From Salinibacterium sp. (GTDB lineage: Bacteria; Actinomycetota; Actinomycetes; Actinomycetales; Microbacteriaceae), in assembly GCA_015234465.1 (NCBI GenBank), contig JADGNA010000008.1:930001-994000 (forward strand): a stretch of DNA of 64,000 bases. Reading direction: 5' to 3'. The notes beneath the pieces were generated by a model that saw only the letters and a list, made by a program, of their open reading frames with translations, was not told where the DNA came from and searched no databases. A program made the translations under genes and the position numbers. Below are positions 33,605 through 41,375 of this stretch, one piece after another. Numbering within the stretch: position 1 is the stretch's first letter; each line of letters begins with the position of its first letter.

Positions 33605-34216
33605 ATGGCCGAAGGCCTGCGGGAGCGCAAGGTGCGCCTCACTCGACGACGGATAGAGAAAGCCGCTGTCGACTTCGCCTACGAGGGCGGCATCAAGAGT
33701 GTCACGGTCGAGCAGATCTGCGACGCGGCGATGGTGTCGCGCAGCACCTTCTTCAACTACTTCTCCTCTCTTGACCAGGCCATCTTCGGCCCGCCCCTCG
33801 AATACGATCCCGCGCTCACCGAGCGGCTGCTGACGACCCACAGTGACGACCTGGTGGTCGCCGCATCCCTCATCGTGACCGAATCAGTGCGGGGCCAGAC
33901 GGATGACGCGGTCACACGACGGCGCCTCGCCCTGTTCGCCCGCGAACCGGGCACGACATCGGCGGTGTCCTGGGCCGCCCACGACAGTCGCGAGCGTCTC
34001 GTCGCCGTGATCACCGCGTGGCTCGAGGCCCACCGCGAGCTGGCCCGCCTCCCCGACGACGACAGTGAGACGGAGGCGCGACTCATTGTGGCGATGTCGA
34101 TCACGGTCGGCGACGAGGGAATCCGCGACCTGCAGGAGGTTGACGGCGAGCTCATCATCGACCCGGCGCCGTACATCCGCGCGCGTCGCCGGCTCGCGGC
34201 GGTGCTCGCCGACTGA
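33605..34216 (+). CDS. TetR-family transcriptional regulator
   Basis: 203 aa from the ATG at 33605, which follows a GGGAGG site. HTH about residues 8-55 with VEQICDAAMVSRSTFFNYFSSLDQAI; the FFNYF form is common among TetR proteins that govern efflux or mycofactocin-type genes. A TetR_C-like helical domain follows. It has no divergent partner; the nearest genes are the surface protein upstream and a tRNA downstream, so the target is unknown. Confidence 0.85.
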   Translation: MAEGLRERKVRLTRRRIEKAAVDFAYEGGIKSVTVEQICDAAMVSRSTFFNYFSSLDQAIFGPPLEYDPALTERLLTTHSDDLVVAASLIVTESVRGQTDDAVTRRRLALFAREPGTTSAVSWAAHDSRERLVAVITAWLEAHRELARLPDDDSETEARLIVAMSITVGDEGIRDLQEVDGELIIDPAPYIRARRRLAAVLAD

Positions 34217-34250
34217 GTGTGCGGTCGACCTTCTGCGTGGCCTGAAATGG

Positions 34251-34321
34251 AGCGGATGACGGGAATCGAACCCGCGCTATCAGCTTGGGAAGCTGAAGTT
34301 CTACCATTGAACTACATCCGC
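34251..34321 (-). tRNA. tRNA-Gly (anticodon CCC)
   Basis: On the minus strand the acceptor stem GCGGATG pairs with CATCCGC. The D arm reads TAGTTCAATGGTAGAAC, the anticodon stem TCAGC/GCTGA encloses loop TTCCCAA (anticodon CCC), and the T arm reads GCGGGTTCGATTCCCGT. The discriminator is T, and CCA is encoded at 34250-34248. Decodes GGG glycine codons. Confidence 0.95.
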
Positions 34322-34368
34322 ATATCCGGCGAACCGGACGCTCCCATACTAGCGAGTACCCTCGGATC

Positions 34369-34896
34369 GTGAACGACCTGCTCTTCAGATCTGCGACCGA
34401 CGCCGACATTCCCGCGATCGTGGAGCTCGTGACATCCGCCTATCGCGGCGATGCGAGTCGCCTGGGCTGGACCACCGAGGCCGACCTGCTCGAGGGGCAA
34501 CGCATCGACCCCGAGGTGCTCGCGGAGGACATCGCGCGGCCCAACAGTGTCGTGCTCTTGGCGGAGCGGGATGGCGCCCTCGTCGGCTGTGCCCACATCA
34601 CGCGCGCCGGCGAGCGTGCGGCCTACTTCGGCATGTTTGCCGTGCGGCCGGACGGCCAGGGCGGGGGTCTCGGCAAGCGGATCCTCGCCGAGGCGGAGCG
34701 TCGAGCGACAGAACTGTGGGGAGCCACGGCCATGGAGATGACCGTCATCGAGCAGCGCCCCGACCTCATCGCCTTCTACGAGCGACGGGGATACGGCCGC
34801 ACGGGGGAGTTCCGCGAGTTCCCCTACGGCGACGAGCGTTTCGGCATCCCGCTCCGCGACGACCTGCGGATGCTCGTGCTCGCCAAACCCCTCTGA
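34369..34896 (+). CDS. GNAT-family N-acetyltransferase
   Basis: 175 aa. Acetyl-CoA-binding motif region VRPDGQGGGLGKRILAEAE (about 92-110), preceded by the beta strand GMFAV, and the late motif FYERRGYGRTGEFREFPY. The acceptor cannot be assigned. GTG start with TACCCT ending 6 nt before it and no ribosome site, suggesting leaderless expression from a promoter in the 47 bp between the tRNA and the gene. Confidence 0.85.
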   Translation: MNDLLFRSATDADIPAIVELVTSAYRGDASRLGWTTEADLLEGQRIDPEVLAEDIARPNSVVLLAERDGALVGCAHITRAGERAAYFGMFAVRPDGQGGGLGKRILAEAERRATELWGATAMEMTVIEQRPDLIAFYERRGYGRTGEFREFPYGDERFGIPLRDDLRMLVLAKPL

Positions 34897-34916
34897 ACTC
34901 CGCCGCCGGGGCGACC

Positions 34917-34975
34917 GCTACAGGTTCCGTCTCCCGCGCCAGAAGTCTCTGGCGCGCGCAGCCAAAAACTGTAGC
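34917..34975. repeat. Palindromic element E2
   Basis: Outer arms GCTACAGGTT (34917) and AAACTGTAGC (ending 34975), inner arms CGCGCCAGA and TCTGGCGCG around AGTC. The outer arm and the TTGGCT stretch on the minus strand match E1 (18123-18188), so the two are one family with a diverged centre. It sits 20 nt after the acetyltransferase stop. Confidence 0.78.
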
Positions 34976-35093
34976 TCATGCGGCCCGAGCGGCCCTCGCG
35001 GACGGCGCAGCCCACGTGGCCCACGCAGCCCACCCGGCCCACCCGGCCCGCCGCAGCGCGCTCGCTTTTCGGCGGGATGCTTCAGTTTCGGCA

Positions 35094-35142
35094 TGAGCGC
35101 GGCGCCGAAATCTGAGCGCGGCGCCGAAATCCGAGCGCGGCG
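35094..35142. repeat. 19-bp tandem repeat in the gap before dcd
   Basis: The unit TGAGCGCGGCGCCGAAATC occurs at 35094-35112 and 35113-35131, followed by a partial third copy to 35142. The full gene-free stretch 34897-35196 (300 bp) holds element E2, then a GC-rich block with short GGCCCAC repeats (about 35009-35050), then this tandem repeat. No convincing gene is seen in it. Confidence 0.8.
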
Positions 35143-35196
35143 GCGGGGGCGTCCCGCAACCGCGGGCCCGAGCATCCGTCCAGTAGTCTCGGTTCC

Positions 35197-35802
35197 ATGC
35201 TGCTCTCCGACCGCGACATCAACGCTGAACTCGCCTCGGGCCGCATCGGCCTCACCCCCACGGAACCCGAGATGGTGCAGCCCTCGAGTGTCGACGTGCG
35301 GCTCGACCGCTACTTTCGCCTCTTCGACAACCACAAGTACCCCTACATCGACCCCGCCGAGGACCAGCCCGAGCTGACCCGCCTGCTCGAGGTCGACGCC
35401 GACAAGCCCTTCATCCTGCACCCGGGCGAGTTCGTCCTCGGTTCGACGTATGAGCAGGTCACGCTCCCCGACGACATCGCGGCCCGGCTCGAGGGCAAGA
35501 GCTCGCTCGGACGCCTCGGCCTCCTCACCCACTCGACCGCCGGCTTTGTCGACCCCGGCTTCTCGGGCCACGTCACGCTCGAGCTGAGCAACGTCGCGAC
35601 CCTGCCGATCAAGCTCTGGCCGGGCATGAAGATCGGGCAGCTCTGCTTCTTCAAGCTCACCTCGCCCGCCGAGCGCCCCTACGGCTCGGGCGCCACGTTC
35701 TCGCGCTACCTGGGGCAGCGGGGGCCGACGGCGAGCCGCTCGCACCTGAACTTCCACCGAACGGATGTCTCGGCATCCGACCTCGGACGCGTCGGCGGCT
35801 GA
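35197..35802 (+). CDS. dcd: dCTP deaminase
   Basis: 201 aa, full length. Begins [12 protein letters not shown]. The trimeric dUTPase-fold active site is visible: [19 protein letters not shown] (about 107-125), then [12 protein letters not shown], where Glu is the catalytic base, and [10 protein letters not shown]. Deaminates dCTP; many actinobacterial members also hydrolyse the product to dUMP, supplying dTMP synthesis. Bifunctionality is not decided here. TAGTCT ends 7 nt before the ATG and no ribosome site is present, so the mRNA is probably leaderless. Confidence 0.95.
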   Translation: MLLSDRDINAELASGRIGLTPTEPEMVQPSSVDVRLDRYFRLFDNHKYPYIDPAEDQPELTRLLEVDADKPFILHPGEFVLGSTYEQVTLPDDIAARLEGKSSLGRLGLLTHSTAGFVDPGFSGHVTLELSNVATLPIKLWPGMKIGQLCFFKLTSPAERPYGSGATFSRYLGQRGPTASRSHLNFHRTDVSASDLGRVGG

Positions 35803-35809
35803 CGTCCCG

Positions 35810-36469
35810 CTAAGCCCGCACCGCCCATAGCGCGAGCCGCGTCATGAGCTCGCGTCGCCCCGCCGACTCGTAGGACTTCTCGTCGTGCCCGAGCGTGTCG
35901 ACGGCGGCACGTGACGCGCCGACCTCGCGCACCCACGCGGCCGGCGCAGTGTCGCCCTCGTGGTGGTGTTCCGCGACCGTATGCCTTGGCTCGAGCTGCT
36001 CCAGCGCGAGGTAGCGCTCGTCGAACACGTCGAAGTCGCTGATCGGGGTGCCGTCGGGCAGGGCCAGCCCCGTCACATGGGCGGTGTCGATCGGCGGATG
36101 CCACGAGACATCCTGCACCCACCTTCCGCCGACCGTGCTCGCCCACTCGGGGTAGTCGGGCATCGACGAGAGCGCGCAGTGCACCGCGAGGATGCCGATG
36201 CCCCGCTCGAGGGCTGAGGCGAAGCCGTCGATGGATTCCTGCGGCGTTGTCCCCGGGCCGGACTCGGATGGCCCACCCGCGTTGAGTACGAGCAGGTCGA
36301 CGCCGTCGAGCCGGGCCATCGCGGCATCCACGTCGTCGTCGAACTCGACGCTGAACCCGGCGGCCGTCAGCACCTCGGCGATCAGGGGCGAGGTGCGGGG
36401 GAACGGATGCCACGGGTCGGCGTAGCGACCGGAGCCGGATGCGATGAGCGCCTTCATGCCGTCCACCAT
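35810..36469 (-). CDS. ThuA-like domain protein
   Basis: 219 aa. Glutamine amidotransferase-like fold of the ThuA (trehalose utilisation) family: GVDLLVLNAGG (about 59-69), GIGILAVHCALSSMPDYPEW (about 94-113), then HPPIDTAHVTGLALPDGTP and FDERYLAL. Bacterial ThuA-like proteins are linked to sugar metabolism but have no settled reaction. An alternative ATG at 36457 (MKALIASG) matches the usual family opening and may be the real start. It converges on dcd with a 7-bp gap. Confidence 0.8.
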   Translation of the reverse strand: MVDGMKALIASGSGRYADPWHPFPRTSPLIAEVLTAAGFSVEFDDDVDAAMARLDGVDLLVLNAGGPSESGPGTTPQESIDGFASALERGIGILAVHCALSSMPDYPEWASTVGGRWVQDVSWHPPIDTAHVTGLALPDGTPISDFDVFDERYLALEQLEPRHTVAEHHHEGDTAPAAWVREVGASRAAVDTLGHDEKSYESAGRRELMTRLALWAVRA

Positions 36470-36509
36470 GCCCCAGACGGTGCGCGCGCAACAGGAGGGC
36501 GGGGGTGGC

Positions 36510-37376
36510 TCAGAGTAGGCGCACGTGTTCGGGCATCGGGCTGTCCGCGCCAGGGACGAACGCCATCACGGCATCCAGCGTCACATCCGCCGAGAGGATG
36601 CGCCGATGCCCGAGCCCTTCGGTGAGCACAAGTGTTGACCGGCCGGCGTGGACGGCGTGCAGTTGCTGCGACTGCGACGGCTCGACGATGGTGTCTCCCC
36701 GATCGTGGATCAGCAGCAGGGGCATTTCTGGAGGCAGCGGGTTGAGCAGCGCCGAGTAGCGGTCGACAATTCCCGGGTGGCGGGGGAACACGCGCTGTTC
36801 GAAGAGGCGCCTCAGATGCGACTTGGTCTCGTCGCTCAAGCCCAGCATCCGACCGAACTGCTGCAGAAGGTGCGCCGGTTCGGCCACGCCCGCAATGCCG
36901 ACGACACGATCGGTGTCGACGCCATCGACGACGGATGCCACGGCCGAGGGCAGCCCGAAGGAGTGCGCGACGATCGCGCCGAAGCCGCCGTGGCGCCGCT
37001 CGAGCTGACGGATGGCGTCGCTGTAGTCGAGCACGTGGGTGCGTCGGCCGGGGGAGTCGCCATTGGCGGGGGCGTCGAACGCGACGACGCTGTGACCTTC
37101 ACTCCGCAGTTCTCGGATGAGCGGGGCAAACTGAGACGCCCGTCCCCGCCATCCGTGCACGAGCAGTATCGGGCGCTCGCCGTCGCCCCACGCGTACGTG
37201 GTCACGCGGTGCCCGCGCACCGTGATGCCGCCGCGGCGTGCGCCGTCGTGGGTGGCCTTGTCGCGGGGGTGCACCGGCAGGCGCGGGCCCACCCGTCGGA
37301 ACAGCGGGAGGGCGGCGTGCGCGGCGAGCCGCGGCGATATGGCTTGAAGTGTGGCGAAGGCGGTGCGGATGCTCAT
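36510..37376 (-). CDS. Alpha/beta hydrolase
   Basis: 288 aa. Oxyanion-loop HGWRGRASQF (about 71-80), nucleophile elbow VAHSFGLPSA (about 134-143, Ser in HSFG), an acidic residue in LLIHDRGDTIV, and catalytic His in GLGHRRIL near 257. A lipase or esterase-like fold; substrate unknown. ATG after an AGGGAG site. Divergent from a TetR gene, with two direct operator-like sites in the 70-bp gap, so it is probably the repressor's target. Confidence 0.84.
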   Translation of the reverse strand: MSIRTAFATLQAISPRLAAHAALPLFRRVGPRLPVHPRDKATHDGARRGGITVRGHRVTTYAWGDGERPILLVHGWRGRASQFAPLIRELRSEGHSVVAFDAPANGDSPGRRTHVLDYSDAIRQLERRHGGFGAIVAHSFGLPSAVASVVDGVDTDRVVGIAGVAEPAHLLQQFGRMLGLSDETKSHLRRLFEQRVFPRHPGIVDRYSALLNPLPPEMPLLLIHDRGDTIVEPSQSQQLHAVHAGRSTLVLTEGLGHRRILSADVTLDAVMAFVPGADSPMPEHVRLL

Positions 37377-37397
37377 GGGGACTCCCTAGGAAAACAA

Positions 37398-37441
37398 TAC
37401 GAACGATCGTGCACATAAAACACACGGACGAGCGTACACTT
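37398..37441. promoter_or_regulatory. Pair of TetR operator-like sites
   Basis: TACGAACGATCGTGCACAT (37398-37416) and CACGGACGAGCGTACACTT (37423-37441) are two copies of one 19-bp site, 25 bp apart; the left copy is near-palindromic (ACGATCGT core). TACACT in the right copy could be the -10 box of the TetR gene, which starts 6 nt later. Confidence 0.7.
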
Positions 37442-37446
37442 AATCC

Positions 37447-38094
37447 ATGCAGGAGGGGAAGATCGACGGCAGGCGAGTCCGAGGCGACCAATCACGCCGG
37501 GCTGTACTGGCGCGCGCCATACAGATCGCGTCGACCGATGGCCTCGAGGGCCTCTCGATCGCCCGGCTCGCAAGCGAGGTCGAGGCGAGCAAGAGCGGCG
37601 TCGCGGCGCTCTTCGGCTCCAAGGAGCAACTGCAGTTGGCCACGATCGAAGCCGCTCGCGCACTCTTCATGGACGTCGTGATCGATCCCGTGCGGGCGTA
37701 CCCCAAGGGTGCAGGGCGGGTCGCACGACTGGTGCGCACCTGGCTCGACTACTCCGAGCGCCGCGTGTTCGATGGCGGATGTTTCTTCCTCGCCGTCTCG
37801 GCAGAGTTCGACTCTCATCCCGGCCCTGTGCGAGACGAGATCGCCCGCGCCATCGCCGATCGGGACTCATACTTCATTCGCACGATCGACCATGCCATCG
37901 CGGCGGGTGAGCTGCCGAACTGCTCCGACGCCGAGCAGCTGGCCTTCGAGCTGACGGCGCTCGTCGAGACGGCCAACTCTCGATCCCTCATCTCAGGGTC
38001 GTCAGCACCCTACGGGCGAGCGGCCCGCGCCGCCGCCACCCGGCTCGAAGCGGCGGGTGCGGAGACGCGGGTCCTGGACCTGCTCTCGACCTAG
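37447..38094 (+). CDS. TetR-family transcriptional regulator
   Basis: 215 aa. HTH about 20-65 with GLSIARLASEVEASKSGVAALFGSKEQLQLATIEAA; the middle has WLDYSERRVFDGGCFF, typical of the TetR_C_16/YjdC-like group found beside hydrolases and oxidoreductases. It is divergent from the alpha/beta hydrolase and overlaps the end of the convergent exporter by 4 bp. Probably represses itself and the hydrolase through the two sites between them. Confidence 0.87.
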   Translation: MQEGKIDGRRVRGDQSRRAVLARAIQIASTDGLEGLSIARLASEVEASKSGVAALFGSKEQLQLATIEAARALFMDVVIDPVRAYPKGAGRVARLVRTWLDYSERRVFDGGCFFLAVSAEFDSHPGPVRDEIARAIADRDSYFIRTIDHAIAAGELPNCSDAEQLAFELTALVETANSRSLISGSSAPYGRAARAAATRLEAAGAETRVLDLLST

Positions 38095-40214
38095 CTTCGC
38101 GCCTCGACCCGCTCCTCGACCTCGGCGATCGCCTCGGCCGGGTCCTCGACGGGTGCCGGCTCGGCGGCGCTGTGCTGGCGCATCCGGCCGTGGCGCGGCC
38201 ACCAGAACCAGTCGCCCAGCATGAAGGCGAAGGCGGGCACGATGACGGTGCGCACGAGGAGGGTGTCGATGAGCACGCCGACGCAGACGATGATGCCGAT
38301 CTGGGTGAGCGTGATGAGGGGCAGCACGCCGAGCACGGCGAAGACGGCGGCGAGCAGGATGCCCGCGCTCGTGATCACCCCGCCCGTCGCGGAGAGCGCC
38401 CGCACCATGCCGCGGCGGGTGCCGAGCTTCTCGGCCTCCTCCTTGGCTCGCGTGACGAGGAAGATGTTGTAGTCGACCCCGAGGGCGACGAGGAACAGGA
38501 AGCTGAACAGCAGCACCGAGGTGTCGAGTGCGGGGAAGTCGAAGACCGACTGGAAGAGCAGCCACGACGCCCCGACGCTCGCGAAGAACGAGCCGACGAC
38601 GGTCAGCAGCAGGATGATCGGGGCGAGCAGCGAGCGCAGCAGCAGCACAAGCACGACGAACACCACGACGAGGATGAGCGGGATGACGAGCATCTCGTCA
38701 CGCTCCTGCGCGGCGGCCTGGTCGAGGCTCTCGGCGTCGATGCCGCCCACGAGCGCATCCGCGCCCTCCACGGAGTCGAGCTCGCTGCGGAGCTCCTCGA
38801 CGAGCGCGAAGGCTTCCTCCGTCTCGGCGGCGACATTGAACTGCACGTTGACTTCGGCGATCTCGTCGTTGGAGTCGACGATGCGGGCGCTGTCGACCCC
38901 GTCGATCTCGAGCGCCGCCTCGACGACCTGCTCCGCGGCATCCGTGTTGGCGATCACGATCGCGGGGGAACCGCTGCCGGCCGAGAAGGCCTCGGCGATG
39001 ATCTCCTGGCCGACGACGGCCTCGGGGGTCGACGTGAAGCGCTCGGTCTGCGCGAGCCCGACCTTCACGCCTGGCACGGCTGTCGCGAGGCCAGCCAGGA
39101 TCGCGATGCCGATGACGGCGACGATCGCGGGACGCTTGGAGACGAGCGTGCCGAGGCGGAACCAGAAGCCCCGCGCGAGACGGTCCTCGGAGGTGACCTT
39201 CGGCACGTAGGGCCAGAAGAGCCTGCGGTCGAAGAGCACGAGCGCCGCCGGAAGCACGATGAGGGCGAACACCATCGCGACGACGATGCCGGCGGCACAC
39301 GCGATGCCGAGGGCACGGTTGCCGGTCAGCTCGGCGAAGATCAGGGTCGCGAGGCTGAGGGCGACGGTGCCGCCGGAGGCGAGGATGGCGGGCCCGGCGC
39401 CCTTGAGGGCGATGCGCATGGCCTCGCGACGGTCCTCGTGCATGCGCAGCTCGTCACGGTATCGGGCGATCAGGAGGAGGGCGTAGTTGGTGCCGGCGCC
39501 GAAGACGAGCACCGAGAGGATGCCGGTGATCGAGGCATCCAGTTCGACATCGAGAGCGGAGGCCACCATGTTGGCGATGACGGCCGCGACCGTGTCGGCG
39601 AGGCCGACGACCGCGAGGGGCACGAGCCAGAGCCAGGGGCTGCGGTAGGTGACGATCAGCAGGATGGCGACGACGATGACGGTCGTGCCGAGGAGCGTGA
39701 AGTTCGCGCCGGCGAAGACGCCGGCGAGGTCGACCGCGAAGCCTTCGCCACCCGTCATGTAGGCGGCGAGACCCTCGGGCAGCCCGTCATTGGCCGTCGA
39801 GCGGATGTCTGCGGCCCGGTCCGCGCGTTCGCCGACGTCGTCGATCACGTCGAGGGGAACGGGGAGGAGTGCCGCGGTGCCGTCTTCGGAGGCGGTCGCG
39901 GGCGGGAGGAACTCGCTCGAGGAGAACTCGATGAGTTCCTGCGAGCGCTCCATGATGGCGGCCATGTCGTCGTCGGTGAGCTCGTCGCCGTCGCGCGTGA
40001 ACACGATGAGGGCGGAGCTCTCGTCGGCGCCGGGCAGGTCTTCCTGCAGCGCGGCCACCTTCGCCGATTCGGCGCTCTCGGGCAGGCCCGTCGCCGGTGC
40101 TCCGCCGTCGCTCTTGGCGCCGAAGGCGAGCAGCGCGGCGCTCGCAAGTGCGGCGACGACGAGCACGATCCATGACGTGCGCGCCGACGTGATGAAGTGC
40201 CTGAGTGCCTTCAT
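38091..40214 (-). CDS. MMPL-family RND exporter
   Basis: 707 aa from the ATG at 40214 (AGAGG site). Twelve membrane segments in two repeats of one plus five, each preceded by an extracytoplasmic domain; typical MMPL stretches are GAGTNYALLLIARYRDEL (about 250) and GVDYNIFLVTRAKEEAEKLG (about 590). Proton-driven export of lipids or hydrophobic compounds. In Corynebacterium a homologous MMPL gene is part of the carotenoid operon; here one lies 1 kb from the carotenoid genes with a divergent MarR gene, so a link to pigment or isoprenoid export is possible but unproven. Confidence 0.88.
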   Translation of the reverse strand: MKALRHFITSARTSWIVLVVAALASAALLAFGAKSDGGAPATGLPESAESAKVAALQEDLPGADESSALIVFTRDGDELTDDDMAAIMERSQELIEFSSSEFLPPATASEDGTAALLPVPLDVIDDVGERADRAADIRSTANDGLPEGLAAYMTGGEGFAVDLAGVFAGANFTLLGTTVIVVAILLIVTYRSPWLWLVPLAVVGLADTVAAVIANMVASALDVELDASITGILSVLVFGAGTNYALLLIARYRDELRMHEDRREAMRIALKGAGPAILASGGTVALSLATLIFAELTGNRALGIACAAGIVVAMVFALIVLPAALVLFDRRLFWPYVPKVTSEDRLARGFWFRLGTLVSKRPAIVAVIGIAILAGLATAVPGVKVGLAQTERFTSTPEAVVGQEIIAEAFSAGSGSPAIVIANTDAAEQVVEAALEIDGVDSARIVDSNDEIAEVNVQFNVAAETEEAFALVEELRSELDSVEGADALVGGIDAESLDQAAAQERDEMLVIPLILVVVFVVLVLLLRSLLAPIILLLTVVGSFFASVGASWLLFQSVFDFPALDTSVLLFSFLFLVALGVDYNIFLVTRAKEEAEKLGTRRGMVRALSATGGVITSAGILLAAVFAVLGVLPLITLTQIGIIVCVGVLIDTLLVRTVIVPAFAFMLGDWFWWPRHGRMRQHSAAEPAPVEDPAEAIAEVEERVEARS

Positions 40215-40289
40215 GGCCTCTTCCCTTGTTGTCTGTGGTCGCCTTCTTGGCGTCATCGGATGCCGAGAGAAACTATATACATAAATCCT

Positions 40290-40316
40290 TGGATTGCTAG
40301 ATTATTTAGCAATCCA
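40290..40316. promoter_or_regulatory. MarR operator between MMPL and MarR genes
   Basis: TGGATTGCTA (40290-40299) and TAGCAATCCA (40307-40316) form a perfect 10-bp inverted repeat with a 7-bp AT centre. It is central in the 119-bp divergent gap and precedes a TAAGAT box (40322-40327) that ends 6 nt before the MarR ATG. Confidence 0.82.
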
Positions 40317-40333
40317 GAATGTAAGATAACTGC

Positions 40334-40831
40334 ATGTCCGAGAAACCGGAGTTCCGTGAAGTCCACGAGAGCACGAACCTCCTGCGAGAGGTGATTCAAC
40401 TCAGTGACGACTTCGAGCGATCACTCGCGCGGGAACTCACGGTCAACCAGACAGACCTGCAGGCCATGGAACACCTCATCCAGCACGGTCCGTCGAGCCC
40501 GACCGAACTCGCGCGTGCCCTCGGCATCAGCACCGCGGCATCCACCGTCGTCATCGACCGCCTCACCAAGGTCGGCCACGTCACCCGCGAACGCCACCCC
40601 ACCGACCGGCGTGCGGTCAGCGTCGTGCCCGCCCGCGAGTCAGTCGTGCGAGCCTTCCAGCACCTCATGCCGATGATCATGGGCATCGACGCCGTCATCC
40701 GCGATTACACGCAAGAGGAACAAGACGTCATCACGGACTATCTCAGGAAGGTCGTGCACGTTTACCGTGGAAGCATTCCGTCGGGCGTCGGCCCGGCCGA
40801 CATGCCAGGCGAGAGGAGCCCGGATGCGTGA
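40334..40831 (+). CDS. MarR-family regulator (possible CrtR-type carotenoid regulator)
   Basis: 165 aa. MarR winged HTH: LTVNQTDLQAMEHLIQHGP, GISTAASTVVIDRLTKVGHV, and wing ERHPTDRRAVSVV. It ends with an extended helical region (EQDVITDYLRKVVHVY). It lies between an MMPL exporter and the carotenoid genes, the order seen around crtR in Corynebacterium, where the MarR-type CrtR represses the crt genes and senses GGPP. That role here is inference from position and general resemblance; the only obvious operator faces the exporter. It converges on idi with a 19-bp gap. Confidence 0.82.
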   Translation: MSEKPEFREVHESTNLLREVIQLSDDFERSLARELTVNQTDLQAMEHLIQHGPSSPTELARALGISTAASTVVIDRLTKVGHVTRERHPTDRRAVSVVPARESVVRAFQHLMPMIMGIDAVIRDYTQEEQDVITDYLRKVVHVYRGSIPSGVGPADMPGERSPDA

Positions 40832-40850
40832 CACCGTCGACAGGCACGCG

Positions 40851-41375
40851 TCAGGCGCCGGGCCACTGCTCCACCTGCATCACGAGCCAAGGGCTGAATG
40901 CGAAGGGCGTCGCCCGCACCGCGGCGACGAGCGCCTCGGGGCTCACCCACGAGTACTCGGCGATCTCGTCGTCGGCCGGGTCGAGCCCACCCACGATCTT
41001 CGCGCGGTAGACGGGGCACACCTCGTTCTCCACGACTCCGGATGCATCGACCGCCCGGTAGCGAAAGTCGGGCAGCACGGGCTCGACATCGACCACGCTC
41101 GCTCCGAGCTCACGGCCCGCGCGGCGCACGATGGCCTCCTCGAAGCCCTCGTCGGGCCCGGGATGTCCGCAGAAGCTGTTCGTCCACACGCCCGGCCAGG
41201 TCGCCTTGCTGAGCGCCCGTCGCGTGACGAGCACCTCGCCGGCGTCGTTGTAGAGGTGGCAGGAGAACGCGAGGTGCAGCGGGGTCTCGCTCGTGTGCAC
41301 TGTCGCCTTCTCCGCAGTGCCGACGCGCGTGCCGTCGTCAGAGAGCAGCACGACCAGTTCCGGGGAGGCATCCAT
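40851..41375 (-). CDS. idi: Isopentenyl-diphosphate delta-isomerase, type 1
   Basis: 174 aa Nudix-fold enzyme. Catalytic Cys in TNSFCGHPGPDE (about 66-77), the modified Nudix region EGFEEAIVRRAGRELG, and a catalytic Glu in VENEVCPVY (about 117). Interconverts IPP and DMAPP, giving the starter for GGPP synthesis. It is divergent from crtE, and the two ATG codons overlap by 2 bases, which is very unusual. CAGACT ends 7 nt before the ATG, so the transcript may be leaderless. Confidence 0.95.
   Translation of the reverse strand: MDASPELVVLLSDDGTRVGTAEKATVHTSETPLHLAFSCHLYNDAGEVLVTRRALSKATWPGVWTNSFCGHPGPDEGFEEAIVRRAGRELGASVVDVEPVLPDFRYRAVDASGVVENEVCPVYRAKIVGGLDPADDEIAEYSWVSPEALVAAVRATPFAFSPWLVMQVEQWPGA

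Noticed and set aside
38172-40175. 667-codon open frame on the plus strand opposite the MMPL gene
   Set aside because: Mirror of GC-rich third positions in the real gene; extreme Asp/Glu/Arg/His composition, no domain, and no ribosome site.
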